In this document: piece by piece, positions 17,783-25,614 of the stretch
How the letters are laid out: each line of letters begins with the position of its first letter
Numbering within the stretch: position 1 is the stretch's first letter
DNA from: Oceaniferula spumae
Lineage (GTDB): Bacteria; Verrucomicrobiota; Verrucomicrobiia; Verrucomicrobiales; Akkermansiaceae
NCBI RefSeq assembly: GCF_042849255.1
Contig: NZ_AP026866.1
Coordinates: forward strand, 2,294,001 to 2,358,000
Length of the DNA: 64,000 nucleotides
Direction: 5' to 3'
Position numbers and translations under genes: made by a program
The notes under the pieces: generated by a model
What the model saw: only the letters and a program-made list of their open reading frames with translations
Databases searched by the model: none
What the model was told of the DNA's origin: nothing

Positions 17783-18268
17783 CTACGATGTCGCTCCCCT
17801 TTCTTCACGGCATGTTCTGACAGCACCTATCACAATGGTGCCTATCGTTGCTAGAACGACAATTCCCCCAATGCTTAGCAGTAAATAAAGCTTCGATTCT
17901 GGAAAAAATGCCACCTCTACTCGAAGCGGATCTGACCATTCAGCACCGGCTTCTTTGACACGAAAAAAGTAAACACCTTCTGCCAATCCTGTGATGACTG
18001 AACCAGCATCGGTTCCCTGGTAACGCTGTGATGCCTCTTTAAAATCCTGGTCAGTAGACTGCTCCAAGATGACCTCGACTGTAGGATCTTTTTCCCATGC
18101 TAGTTCAATGGAACCGTTGTCTGAGACTTTGTTTTCAATCGCCGTACGATCCTTAAAATCGATCTGACTTGCCCCCCAGAGAGCCCCGCATGATAAAAAA
18201 GCGATGGCGAGTATAGGGAAAATGGCTCTGTGAATAAGGATCAGTACGTCGTGATTCTTGGCCCCCAC
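17783..18268 (-). CDS. Membrane protein with FN3-like extracytoplasmic domain
   Basis: A 161-residue protein, first in the ureido/carbamoyl operon. It has an N-terminal signal or anchor (LIHRAIFPILAIAFLSCGALWG, about 12-33) and a beta-rich middle that resembles a fibronectin type III sandwich (IELAWEKDPTVEVILEQS, then GVYFFRVKEAG and WSDPLRVEV). A C-terminal membrane helix (about 130-150) and a short basic tail follow. It probably sits in the inner membrane with its domain in the periplasm. Start GTG at 18268; other starts are possible. A solute-capturing or transporter-linked role is a guess from its place before the symporter. Confidence 0.6.
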   Translation of the reverse strand: MGAKNHDVLILIHRAIFPILAIAFLSCGALWGASQIDFKDRTAIENKVSDNGSIELAWEKDPTVEVILEQSTDQDFKEASQRYQGTDAGSVITGLAEGVYFFRVKEAGAEWSDPLRVEVAFFPESKLYLLLSIGGIVVLATIGTIVIGAVRTCREERGATS

Positions 18269-18474
18269 TCAAACATCCCTCCACTACGATGCAAGGAGTT
18301 TTTCAATTTACCAAGATTCCTAACATCCCAATTAATGAGCCATAATTCATCTCAACACTGCCGTATCCTGTCCATAATCACCCGTCGACTTTGGTTTTCT
18401 GTTGTGGTGTATTTTCCCAGAAGCATGCTATCCACTCTAATAACCCTCACCTAACAAAGGTTCTCAATTCTCTG

Positions 18475-18933
18475 ATGGCTAGCAACAATATCATGATTAA
18501 ACGGAGACTCACAGGATTCCAAAAGTTGTGTCTCGGTGGGTTACTGATCTTACCGACTTTGGCTCTTCTGCATATCTCGATAGCCCGCATCGGCAGTCTG
18601 ATCGCTGTTGCTGTAGTGTTCGGCGTTGCTCTACTTTTCTCGTGGATTGCATACCGATCGTGTGCGAGCGATAAAAACAAAGCTCAGACGAAGCAATGGC
18701 GGACCACGGAAGCTCACCTACACTTTTTAGAACTCATAGGTGGCTGGCCCGGATCATTCATTGCACAAAGACGTTATCGCCACAAAGTAGCCAAACAAAG
18801 CTATCAAGCTGTGTTCTGGATGATCATCGTGATCCACCAAGCCGTGTCGGCGGATTACCTCTTTGACGGTCCATGCTCCAGCTTCGTGTTGGATACACTT
18901 ACTGGTTACGTGAAGAGTAGCTCCCTTTTCTGA
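18475..18933 (+). CDS. DUF1294 membrane protein
   Basis: A 152-residue protein. Two adjacent hydrophobic helices come first (about 13-34 and 36-56). Then comes the recognisable DUF1294 stretch: HFLELIGGWPGSFIAQRRYRHKVAKQSYQ, followed by VFWMIIVIHQ. The family is widespread, is sometimes fused to cold-shock domains, and has no firm function. The ATG at 18475 is chosen over the earlier 18391 because the extra N-terminus looks non-coding; an ATG at 18493 is also possible. It stands alone, divergent from the operon on its left. Confidence 0.75.
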   Translation: MASNNIMIKRRLTGFQKLCLGGLLILPTLALLHISIARIGSLIAVAVVFGVALLFSWIAYRSCASDKNKAQTKQWRTTEAHLHFLELIGGWPGSFIAQRRYRHKVAKQSYQAVFWMIIVIHQAVSADYLFDGPCSSFVLDTLTGYVKSSSLF

Positions 18934-18986
18934 GCAAGCTTGGATGCTACCCCAGACCAGTTCAGATGGCCTGAGGCGCGTTTAAC

Positions 18987-19679
18987 TTACTCTTCTGACT
19001 TCGTCTCGGGCTGCTTTTTTTTGCCGCTCTTTTTCCCCTTTTGCAGAGAGATCGCCTCCTCGCGTGAGTAGATTTCCGCCACACGCAGGCTGCGCTTCGC
19101 CAGTTCACGAGCATCTTTGTCCGCAATCAATACGAGACCTTCTTCGCTGACTTCGCTGAGGAAAATTTTCCAGGCGCGTTCGGCCACCTTCTTGGTGTCG
19201 AGTTTGACCTTTGGCTCTGCAGGTGTGTCCTGTTGCCGATTATTGCCTCTTCCTGAACGGCCACGATTGCGGCGTCCCTGCTTTCTCGCACCATCACCAG
19301 ATGGTTGGCCATCTGATTGGTTACCTTGATTTCCTTCTTTGGATTCACCGGACTGAGCATTGTCCTTCTCGGACTTGTTGCCTTTCGGCTGCATCTCTTG
19401 CTGACGATTCTCTTGCTGAGATTGGTCGGCATTGCTTTCCTTGGATTCACTTGGTGTGTCTTCCTTGGAGCGTGCGCTTTTTTTCTTAGCATTTTTACCA
19501 GACTTGCTGGCACGTGCTTTTTTAGCCGGTTTAGGCGGCGCGGGTGCGTCCTGTGACTCAGCGGATTTGGGTGCTGTGTCCGGTTGCTTGTCCGGGGCTG
19601 ATGAGTCGGCGGAAGATTGTTCAGGGGCCGAGTTCGGCTCGCGAGCTTCCTTTTCCGGCTTCGGGGATTCGTCTGACAT
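18987..19679 (-). CDS. Lys/Arg-rich low-complexity protein with a C-terminal helical domain
   Basis: A 230-residue protein. The first 150 residues are low complexity: Ser, Pro, Lys, Glu, Asp and Gln, then an Arg/Gly-rich patch (RKQGRRNRGRSGRGNNR). The C-terminal part (about 155-215) is more ordered: VKLDTKKVAERAWKIFLSEV, LVLIADKDARELAKRSLRVAE. Disordered basic and RG-rich tails are common in RNA-binding proteins, and this resembles N-terminal extensions of verrucomicrobial Rho, but no Rho domain is present. Function unknown; nucleic-acid binding is a guess. The ATG at 19679 is preferred to the frame opening at 19703. Confidence 0.65.
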   Translation of the reverse strand: MSDESPKPEKEAREPNSAPEQSSADSSAPDKQPDTAPKSAESQDAPAPPKPAKKARASKSGKNAKKKSARSKEDTPSESKESNADQSQQENRQQEMQPKGNKSEKDNAQSGESKEGNQGNQSDGQPSGDGARKQGRRNRGRSGRGNNRQQDTPAEPKVKLDTKKVAERAWKIFLSEVSEEGLVLIADKDARELAKRSLRVAEIYSREEAISLQKGKKSGKKKQPETKSEE

Positions 19680-19847
19680 AAAATAGTTTTGGTAGACACC
19701 CAACTAATCACCGCAGGGAATTAAGTAAAGGGGAATGACTCACTCCCTCTGAAAGGAAGCTACCACCCATTTTAGAAAAACCACAAACATGAAAACCGGT
19801 CACTACCTAGCAGGCAAGGTTTATAGCTAGCCGAATAGCACAGCCGC

Positions 19848-20420
19848 CTACCAGTTCGTTATATCGTCTGCGTTGTAGTCCTCGCTTCCTCTTGGCCCTC
19901 CTTCCAGATCAGGACCGTATGACCAGAGATCAAAGTCATCTCCTGGATTCATCTCTCCAGGATTCTGGTAGCGAATCTCATTCCCCCAGGCATCCACAAT
20001 GGCGTAATATCCATCGATTAGTTCCACGTTGCGTTGGCTGCCCTTCAACTCCGGATTCAAAACTCCCATGTAGACGTCCTGTCCCTCATCAGGTTTGCCA
20101 TCCGGCTCCGCCACTATTGTGACTGCATGTGAATTAGAATCGATCGCCAATGCTCCATCGCCGTAGAGAGCGATATACACCTGCTCGCTGCTGCCTTCCT
20201 CGCCATTGCCAGAAGGAAAGAAACCATAGTCTGATCTATATTCGTCCAATCCCCGAGACACTCCCGCGATGAGAACTCTTGTGCGGTTCTCTGCTGCGAC
20301 ACGTTTGAAGTATCCGAATCCGCCTACCGTCATCGTGGCCAGCACTGCGATGATCGAAATAACAGTAATAATCTCTATCAGGGTGAAGCCGTTCGCGCGT
20401 CTGTAATGAGTCATTTTCAT
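19848..20420 (-). CDS. Type II secretion / type IV pilus major pseudopilin (GspG-like)
   Basis: A 190-residue prepilin. A short basic leader ends in Gly, and the cleavage/methylation motif GFTLIEIITVISIIAVLATM lies at about 11-30. The globular domain has GspG features: ENRTRVLIAGVSRGLDEYRSDYGFFP, then a calcium-loop-like AWGNEIRYQNPG and DFDLWSYGPD. It would be cleaved by a prepilin peptidase (not in the window) and assembled by the GspE and GspF proteins encoded just upstream. A terminator separates it from gspF, so it probably has its own promoter near 20430-20520. Confidence 0.88.
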   Translation of the reverse strand: MKMTHYRRANGFTLIEIITVISIIAVLATMTVGGFGYFKRVAAENRTRVLIAGVSRGLDEYRSDYGFFPSGNGEEGSSEQVYIALYGDGALAIDSNSHAVTIVAEPDGKPDEGQDVYMGVLNPELKGSQRNVELIDGYYAIVDAWGNEIRYQNPGEMNPGDDFDLWSYGPDLEGGPRGSEDYNADDITNW

Positions 20421-20525
20421 GGTAATATTGAGTGGTCTTTTCTCTAATTAAAGAACGCCTACCGGCCTTCTTCTGAGTCGCCACCGCACGAGCAACCACT
20501 GTGCCAATACCCATCATTCTCCCTA

Positions 20526-20572
20526 CAAAAAAAATCGCCAGCTAACCGCAAGTAGCGGTAGCTGGCGATTGT
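20526..20572 (-). terminator. Rho-independent terminator downstream of gspF
   Basis: On the minus strand, a long stem based on TCGCCAGCTA/TAGCTGGCGA with one bulged base is followed by eight or more T (the A-run at 20526-20534 on the plus strand). It ends the gspE-gspE-gspF transcript before the pseudopilin gene. Confidence 0.85.
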
Positions 20573-20592
20573 TAGAAACGATTGATTCAGTC

Positions 20593-21867
20593 TTATGCGC
20601 CTGAGTCCACGTTCTGAATCATCTTGATCAGAGGCAGGAACAGGGCGAAAACGATCGTTCCCACCACGAGGGCGAGGAAGACGATCATGATTGGCTCAAG
20701 AATCGAAGTCAGAGCGGTGACGGCGTTATCCACCTCGTCATCATACACGTCTGCGATTTTCAGAAGCATTTCAGGAAGCTGACCGGTTTCTTCACCAACG
20801 TCGACCATACTGATGACCATGGCTGGGAAAATTTTACTGGCCTGAAGTGGAGCAACAATGGATTCACCCTCCTTAACAGCTTCGTGGACTTTATCGATGG
20901 CGTTGGAAACCACCACATTACCAGCGGTATCACGGGTAATGGTAAGCGCCTGAAGAATCGGCACACCGGAAGTCACCAGCGTTCCAAGAGTTCGGGCAAA
21001 GCGTGAAATCGAGCTCTTCTTGGTGAGGTCACCGAAGACAGGAATTTTCAGTTTGAAAGCATCGATGGCTGCACGTCCGCCTTTGGTATTGGTCCAAACT
21101 TTGAGCAGGACGAAAATACCTGCGATTCCGAGGAAGATCCACACGATGTTAGGAAGCACCGCCGGTCTCGCCAGCATGTTTTCCGACATGCCAAAGACGA
21201 TTCTCGAAATCAGTGGCAAGTCACCGCCTTGCTCGGCAAACATCTCCTTGAACTTAGGAACGATGAACAGCATCAGGAACACCAGGATGGCAACGGCGAT
21301 GAACAGAACGATCATCGGGTAAACCATCGCGGAGACGATCTTGTTCTTCAGTTTGTCCGCCTTCTCCATGTATTCGGCGAGACGGGTCAAGACAACTTCC
21401 AGAACACCACCCAACTCACCGGCCTTGACCATGTTGACAAAGAGCTTGTTGAAAATCCGGGGGTGCTGGGAAAGACTCTCTGAGAATGTGGCACCAGTTT
21501 GCACGGAGTCAGCCAAGGAATTCACGGTGGAACGAAGCACTGGGTTAGGCTCCTGTTTTCCTAACACTGTCAGACCACGGAGAAGCGGCAGACCGGAGTC
21601 AATGAGAGTCGCCAGCTGACGGGTGAAGATCATCAGCACCTTGGGCTTTATCTTTCCTCCGGAAACTTTTTTGACGCTTTTCTTACCGCGGGCTTTTGCC
21701 TTGGTCTTGCCTGTGGAAAGGCTTCCTTTACCTTCCTCCACGACCTGCGTGGGGTAAAGCGACTGGGAGCGCAACTGTTGGATGGCATCGGACTCGCTGG
21801 ACGCCTGAACGGTGCCGGTAGTTTGCTCGCCTTTAGCGTCGAGTGCTATGTATTGGAAATTGGCCAT
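20593..21867 (-). CDS. GspF/PilC-family inner-membrane platform protein
   Basis: A 424-residue member of the GspF family. It has two cytoplasmic helical domains with the motifs FTRQLATLIDSGLPLLRGL (first repeat) and FARTLGTLVTSGVPILQAL (second repeat). Three membrane helices are seen, at about 190-212, 243-262 and 396-418. An N-terminal stretch has the GspF-type opening (MANFQYIALDAKGEQTTGTV), followed by a Lys-rich linker. It forms the rotating platform under the growing (pseudo)pilus. It is 110 nt downstream of the second ATPase gene and is closed by a terminator. Confidence 0.92.
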   Translation of the reverse strand: MANFQYIALDAKGEQTTGTVQASSESDAIQQLRSQSLYPTQVVEEGKGSLSTGKTKAKARGKKSVKKVSGGKIKPKVLMIFTRQLATLIDSGLPLLRGLTVLGKQEPNPVLRSTVNSLADSVQTGATFSESLSQHPRIFNKLFVNMVKAGELGGVLEVVLTRLAEYMEKADKLKNKIVSAMVYPMIVLFIAVAILVFLMLFIVPKFKEMFAEQGGDLPLISRIVFGMSENMLARPAVLPNIVWIFLGIAGIFVLLKVWTNTKGGRAAIDAFKLKIPVFGDLTKKSSISRFARTLGTLVTSGVPILQALTITRDTAGNVVVSNAIDKVHEAVKEGESIVAPLQASKIFPAMVISMVDVGEETGQLPEMLLKIADVYDDEVDNAVTALTSILEPIMIVFLALVVGTIVFALFLPLIKMIQNVDSGA

Positions 21868-21977
21868 GGTCTATGGTGTTGTATGTTGTGTTATTGGTGT
21901 GATCTTGTGTGATCTTTGAGGACTTGGAAACAGTAAAATTCACTGGTCTGCAGCCGCCTCCTCTTGTTTTTGTGTAT

Positions 21978-23651
21978 TTAGGTGTATTTCAGAACCTCCT
22001 CGATGGTGGTGGTTCCTTCGTATATGTTTCGTAATCCGTCCTCTCGCAGAGTTTGCATACCCAGCTCGATGGCCTTCTGCTTCAGGACAACCGTCGGAGC
22101 TCTCTCGGTGATGAGATCGCGCAGGGGGTCGGTGATGTCGAGTAGCTCGAAGAGTCCGCGACGGCCTTTGTAGCCAGACTGGTCACAGACATCGCAGCCT
22201 CGCCCAGTGTAGAACTCCTTATCGCCGAGTTCATGCGATGTCACCCCTAGCTGGGTAAGCAGCGCTTCGTTCGGCTCGTAGGCAGCACGACAGTTTTTAC
22301 AGATCGTCCGTAGCAATCGCTGGGCCAGAACACCCTCCAGAGAGGCCGCTACCAAGAATGGCTCGGTTCCCATATCGATCAGACGCGTGACGGCACCGGG
22401 TGCATCGTTGGTGTGAAGTGTGGAAAGCACCAAGTGGCCTGTTAGGGACGCCTGAATTGCGATCTGTGCGGTGTCCAGGTCACGAATCTCACCCACCAGA
22501 ATGCGGTCGGGGTCTTGACGCAGGAAAGCACGCAGGACTCGGGCGAAACTCATACCAATGGATTCGTTCACCGGCACCTGGATGATACCATCAACATCGT
22601 ATTCCACAGGATCCTCTGCAGTGAGGAGCTTGGAGTCGATGGTGTTGATTTCCTTCAATGCTGCGTAGAGCGTGGTGGTCTTACCGGCACCGGTAGGCCC
22701 TGTGCAGATGAAGATGCCGTTTGGCTTCCGCACCGTTTCATTGATGTAGTCAAAGACAGCAGGTGGCATACCTAACATGTCCAGATTCAAGTTGATGTTA
22801 CTACGGTCCAGAACACGCAACACGATACTTTCACCATGTTGGGTAGGCAGAGTGGAAACACGCATGTCCACCTGCTTTTCACCGATGTGCTTAACAATAC
22901 GTCCGTCCTGAGGAACCCGCTTCTCAGCGATGTTCATGTTAGACATGACTTTGATCCGTGAAAGAATGGGCAGCGCAAGGTGAACTGGCGGCGGAGCCAT
23001 TTCGTAGAGCGCTCCATCCACCCGGTAGCGGATTTTGAAGTCTGCTTCAAAAGGCTCGAAATGAATATCGGAAGCTCCCTCGTTGATCGCCTGATAGAGA
23101 ACCAAATCAACGTAACGAATAATTGGCGCCGAGTTCGCCTCAGCCTCTACATCGATCGCAGTTTTATCACTATTGCTGGTGATTTCAAGCTGGCCGAGAA
23201 TGTCGTCCATCGCCTGACCTTTTCCACCGTATGCCTCATCGAGTTTCTTCTCGACGATGTGGTCCGGAGCAATGGCCAGGATGATTTCCTTTCCGAGCGC
23301 AAAACGCAGATCTTCAATGACCTGAGGATTAAGCGGATCCACCAAGCAGACAGTGAGACCTTCGCTGTCCACATTGACTGGCAATGCTCCGTGGAGCCGA
23401 GCCATACCAGCTGGGATGAGAGCGAGAAGTTCCGCAGGCGGATCGAAGTGAGCAAGATCGATCATATTGGCGCCGAGCTCGTTGGCAATGATCGGCCAGA
23501 TGTCATCCTTCTCCTGAATGACCTCGTAGTCGGCCATGATCTCGGAGAGTTCTTTGCCGCTGTTTTCGACTTCTTGTACGATGTCCGTGGCGAGATATTG
23601 ATCAATCAAACCTCGGTTGACAAAAATATCGATGAGTTGTGAATTTTCCAT
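21978..23651 (-). CDS. GspE/PilB-family assembly ATPase (second copy)
   Basis: A 557-residue hexameric ATPase. The N-terminal MshEN-like domain (1-150) begins MENSQLIDIFVNRGLIDQY. The motor domain has Walker A (GPTGAGKTTTLY), Asp box, His box and Walker B (RILVGEIRDLDTAQIA), and a tetracysteine zinc motif (CKNC ... CDVC) near 455-500. It powers pilin or pseudopilin polymerisation. It follows a close paralogue by about 50 nt. The zinc motif marks both as assembly (PilB/GspE), not retraction (PilT), enzymes. Confidence 0.92.
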   Translation of the reverse strand: MENSQLIDIFVNRGLIDQYLATDIVQEVENSGKELSEIMADYEVIQEKDDIWPIIANELGANMIDLAHFDPPAELLALIPAGMARLHGALPVNVDSEGLTVCLVDPLNPQVIEDLRFALGKEIILAIAPDHIVEKKLDEAYGGKGQAMDDILGQLEITSNSDKTAIDVEAEANSAPIIRYVDLVLYQAINEGASDIHFEPFEADFKIRYRVDGALYEMAPPPVHLALPILSRIKVMSNMNIAEKRVPQDGRIVKHIGEKQVDMRVSTLPTQHGESIVLRVLDRSNINLNLDMLGMPPAVFDYINETVRKPNGIFICTGPTGAGKTTTLYAALKEINTIDSKLLTAEDPVEYDVDGIIQVPVNESIGMSFARVLRAFLRQDPDRILVGEIRDLDTAQIAIQASLTGHLVLSTLHTNDAPGAVTRLIDMGTEPFLVAASLEGVLAQRLLRTICKNCRAAYEPNEALLTQLGVTSHELGDKEFYTGRGCDVCDQSGYKGRRGLFELLDITDPLRDLITERAPTVVLKQKAIELGMQTLREDGLRNIYEGTTTIEEVLKYT

Positions 23652-23701
23652 GAAAAATAGGTAAGCTGTTACGTGTGTCTAAGTGGCTAGTGATGCACGG
23701 G

Positions 23702-25378
23702 TTAATCGCTGTCAGCCATGGTTACCCGCATCACCTCTGATGCGGAAGTATTGCCTGCGAGAACTTTACGGATTCCGTCCTCACGAAGTGTGCGCATGCC
23801 AAGTTCCCGAGCGCGGCGGCGGAGCTGTGGTGATGTGAGTTCTTCGTTGATCAGGTGGCGAACTTCGTCGTCCACTTTGAAGATTTCGAAAATACCTGCC
23901 CGGCCTTTGTAGCCCATCTGGCGGCAGACATCACAACCCTGTGGCCCCATGATATCACTTTCTGCGACCTGTTTGGCATCGAGATTCAGGGTGCGCATTT
24001 CGCGTTCGTTGAGCATGGCGGGGCTCTTGCAAGCAGGACAAAGTTTCCGCACCAGTCGCTGAGCGATAATTGCCCGCACTGAAGAGGCGACGAGGAATCG
24101 CTTCACGCCGATGTCTGCGAGACGGGCCACGGCACCGGGAGCGTCATTGGTGTGGAGCGTCGAGAATACCAAGTGACCTGTGAGCGCTGCCTGGATCGCA
24201 ATCCCAGCAGTTTCCGCATCACGAATCTCACCTAACATGATGATGTTAGGTGCCTGACGCATCATTGCTCGCAAGGCGGCGGCGAAGGTCATTCCGATGT
24301 CGGTCTTGACCATCACCTGGTTAATGCCGGGCAGCTCATACTCCACCGGGTCTTCCACGGTGATGATCTTCCGGTCAGGAGTGTTGATGGTATTCAGACA
24401 GCCGTATAGAGTGGTGGTTTTACCGGAACCGGTCGGCCCCGTTACTAGAATGATGCCATCAGGGAGACGGATCATCTTTTCAATGGTATCCTGGTCATCG
24501 GACAGGAATCCCAGTTCGGGCAGGCCTAACATCAGCGAGGTCTTGTCGAGAATACGCATGACCACGCTTTCGCCGTGGTTACTTGGCACGGAAGAAACCC
24601 GCAGATCCACCTCCTTGCCGGCCACGCGGATCTGAATACGACCATCCTGAGGCAGACGTTTTTCCGCGATACTCATGCTGCCGCTCATCACCTTGATACG
24701 GGCAATGATCGCCGGGTGTAGCTTTTTGGGGTGGTTATCCATCTCGATCAGCTTGCCATCAATGCGGTAGCGGATGCGAAGTGATGTTTCCATCGGCTCG
24801 ATGTGAATATCACTGGCCTTCATCTTGAAGGACTCCAGCAACATCGAAGAAACCATTTTAATAATCGGAGCATCATCAGCGGATGCTTCCTCGTCACCTT
24901 CTGAGCTGACGACGGTAAAACTTTCCTCGCTCGAGGTTTCAGCCACATCGCCACCGTAGTTCTGGTGGATCACCTGCGCGATTGCAGAGGCGGTGGCACA
25001 GACCGTGTTGATTTCCCGTCCAAGAATGTGCGGCAAACTGTCAAGCACCTCGAAGTCCAGCGGATCTGCTACGGCGATCGTGAGATAAACTCCGTCATCA
25101 GCGACCGGCACGGCGCGGAAACGTCTGGCGACTTCATCCGGAACGCGCTCAAAAACATCTGGCGCGATGGGCAAGTGAGCCAGGTCAATGTACTCCATGC
25201 TCGAGCTCTGGGCACAGACCTGGGCTACCTGTTCCTCAGTGACTCGGTTGTCGGCGACTAGGCGCTCCACAACACTTTCTCTGCCTCTCAGCTGGCCACG
25301 GATGGAGTCGGTCTCTTCCGAGGTGACTAGGCCAGCCTCGGTTAACAGTTCGAGAAGGTAATCTTCGTTTGAATACAC
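23702..25378 (-). CDS. GspE/PilB-family assembly ATPase (first copy)
   Basis: A 558-residue paralogue of the next gene, with the same layout: MshEN-like domain opening YSNEDYLLELLTEAGLV, a short acidic linker (about 160-175), Walker A (GPTGSGKTTTLY), Walker B (IIMLGEIRDAETAGIA) and the zinc motif (CPAC ... CDVC). I chose the GTG at 25378 because it matches the start of the paralogue. A longer frame from a TTG at 25441 adds 21 residues with no obvious role. The two copies differ most in the N-terminal domain, so they may pair with different platforms or pilins. Confidence 0.9.
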   Translation of the reverse strand: MYSNEDYLLELLTEAGLVTSEETDSIRGQLRGRESVVERLVADNRVTEEQVAQVCAQSSSMEYIDLAHLPIAPDVFERVPDEVARRFRAVPVADDGVYLTIAVADPLDFEVLDSLPHILGREINTVCATASAIAQVIHQNYGGDVAETSSEESFTVVSSEGDEEASADDAPIIKMVSSMLLESFKMKASDIHIEPMETSLRIRYRIDGKLIEMDNHPKKLHPAIIARIKVMSGSMSIAEKRLPQDGRIQIRVAGKEVDLRVSSVPSNHGESVVMRILDKTSLMLGLPELGFLSDDQDTIEKMIRLPDGIILVTGPTGSGKTTTLYGCLNTINTPDRKIITVEDPVEYELPGINQVMVKTDIGMTFAAALRAMMRQAPNIIMLGEIRDAETAGIAIQAALTGHLVFSTLHTNDAPGAVARLADIGVKRFLVASSVRAIIAQRLVRKLCPACKSPAMLNEREMRTLNLDAKQVAESDIMGPQGCDVCRQMGYKGRAGIFEIFKVDDEVRHLINEELTSPQLRRRARELGMRTLREDGIRKVLAGNTSASEVMRVTMADSD

Positions 25379-25508
25379 GGTGTAATTCTGCGCTTGGTTG
25401 ATTGATAGATGTGTCGTGAAAAAAACAGTTTCCAACACCAAGGCGCAACCAAGGTAAGGAAACCATCAATGTCAGACTGGTCAACTCCCCCCCCCTCGTC
25501 AAGCAGTC

Positions 25509-25536
25509 TTGTCCGAATTTTCTAAAGGTCTATATA
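25509..25536 (+). promoter_or_regulatory. Possible sigma-70-type promoter of the antiporter gene
   Basis: TTGTCC (25509-25514) and TATATA (25531-25536) with a 16-nt spacer, about 79 nt before the antiporter ATG, in the divergent region. Only a consensus match. Confidence 0.35.
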
Positions 25537-25614
25537 GATCAGGGGATTACGAACTTTGTGTGTAATTACAATCGTCATGCATTCGATTTCCAGATTCAAT
25601 GCGCGAACGCATTT

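Noticed and set aside
22980..23642. 220-codon plus-strand frame within gspE
   Set aside because: Antisense to a gene with Walker and zinc motifs; no protein-like features.
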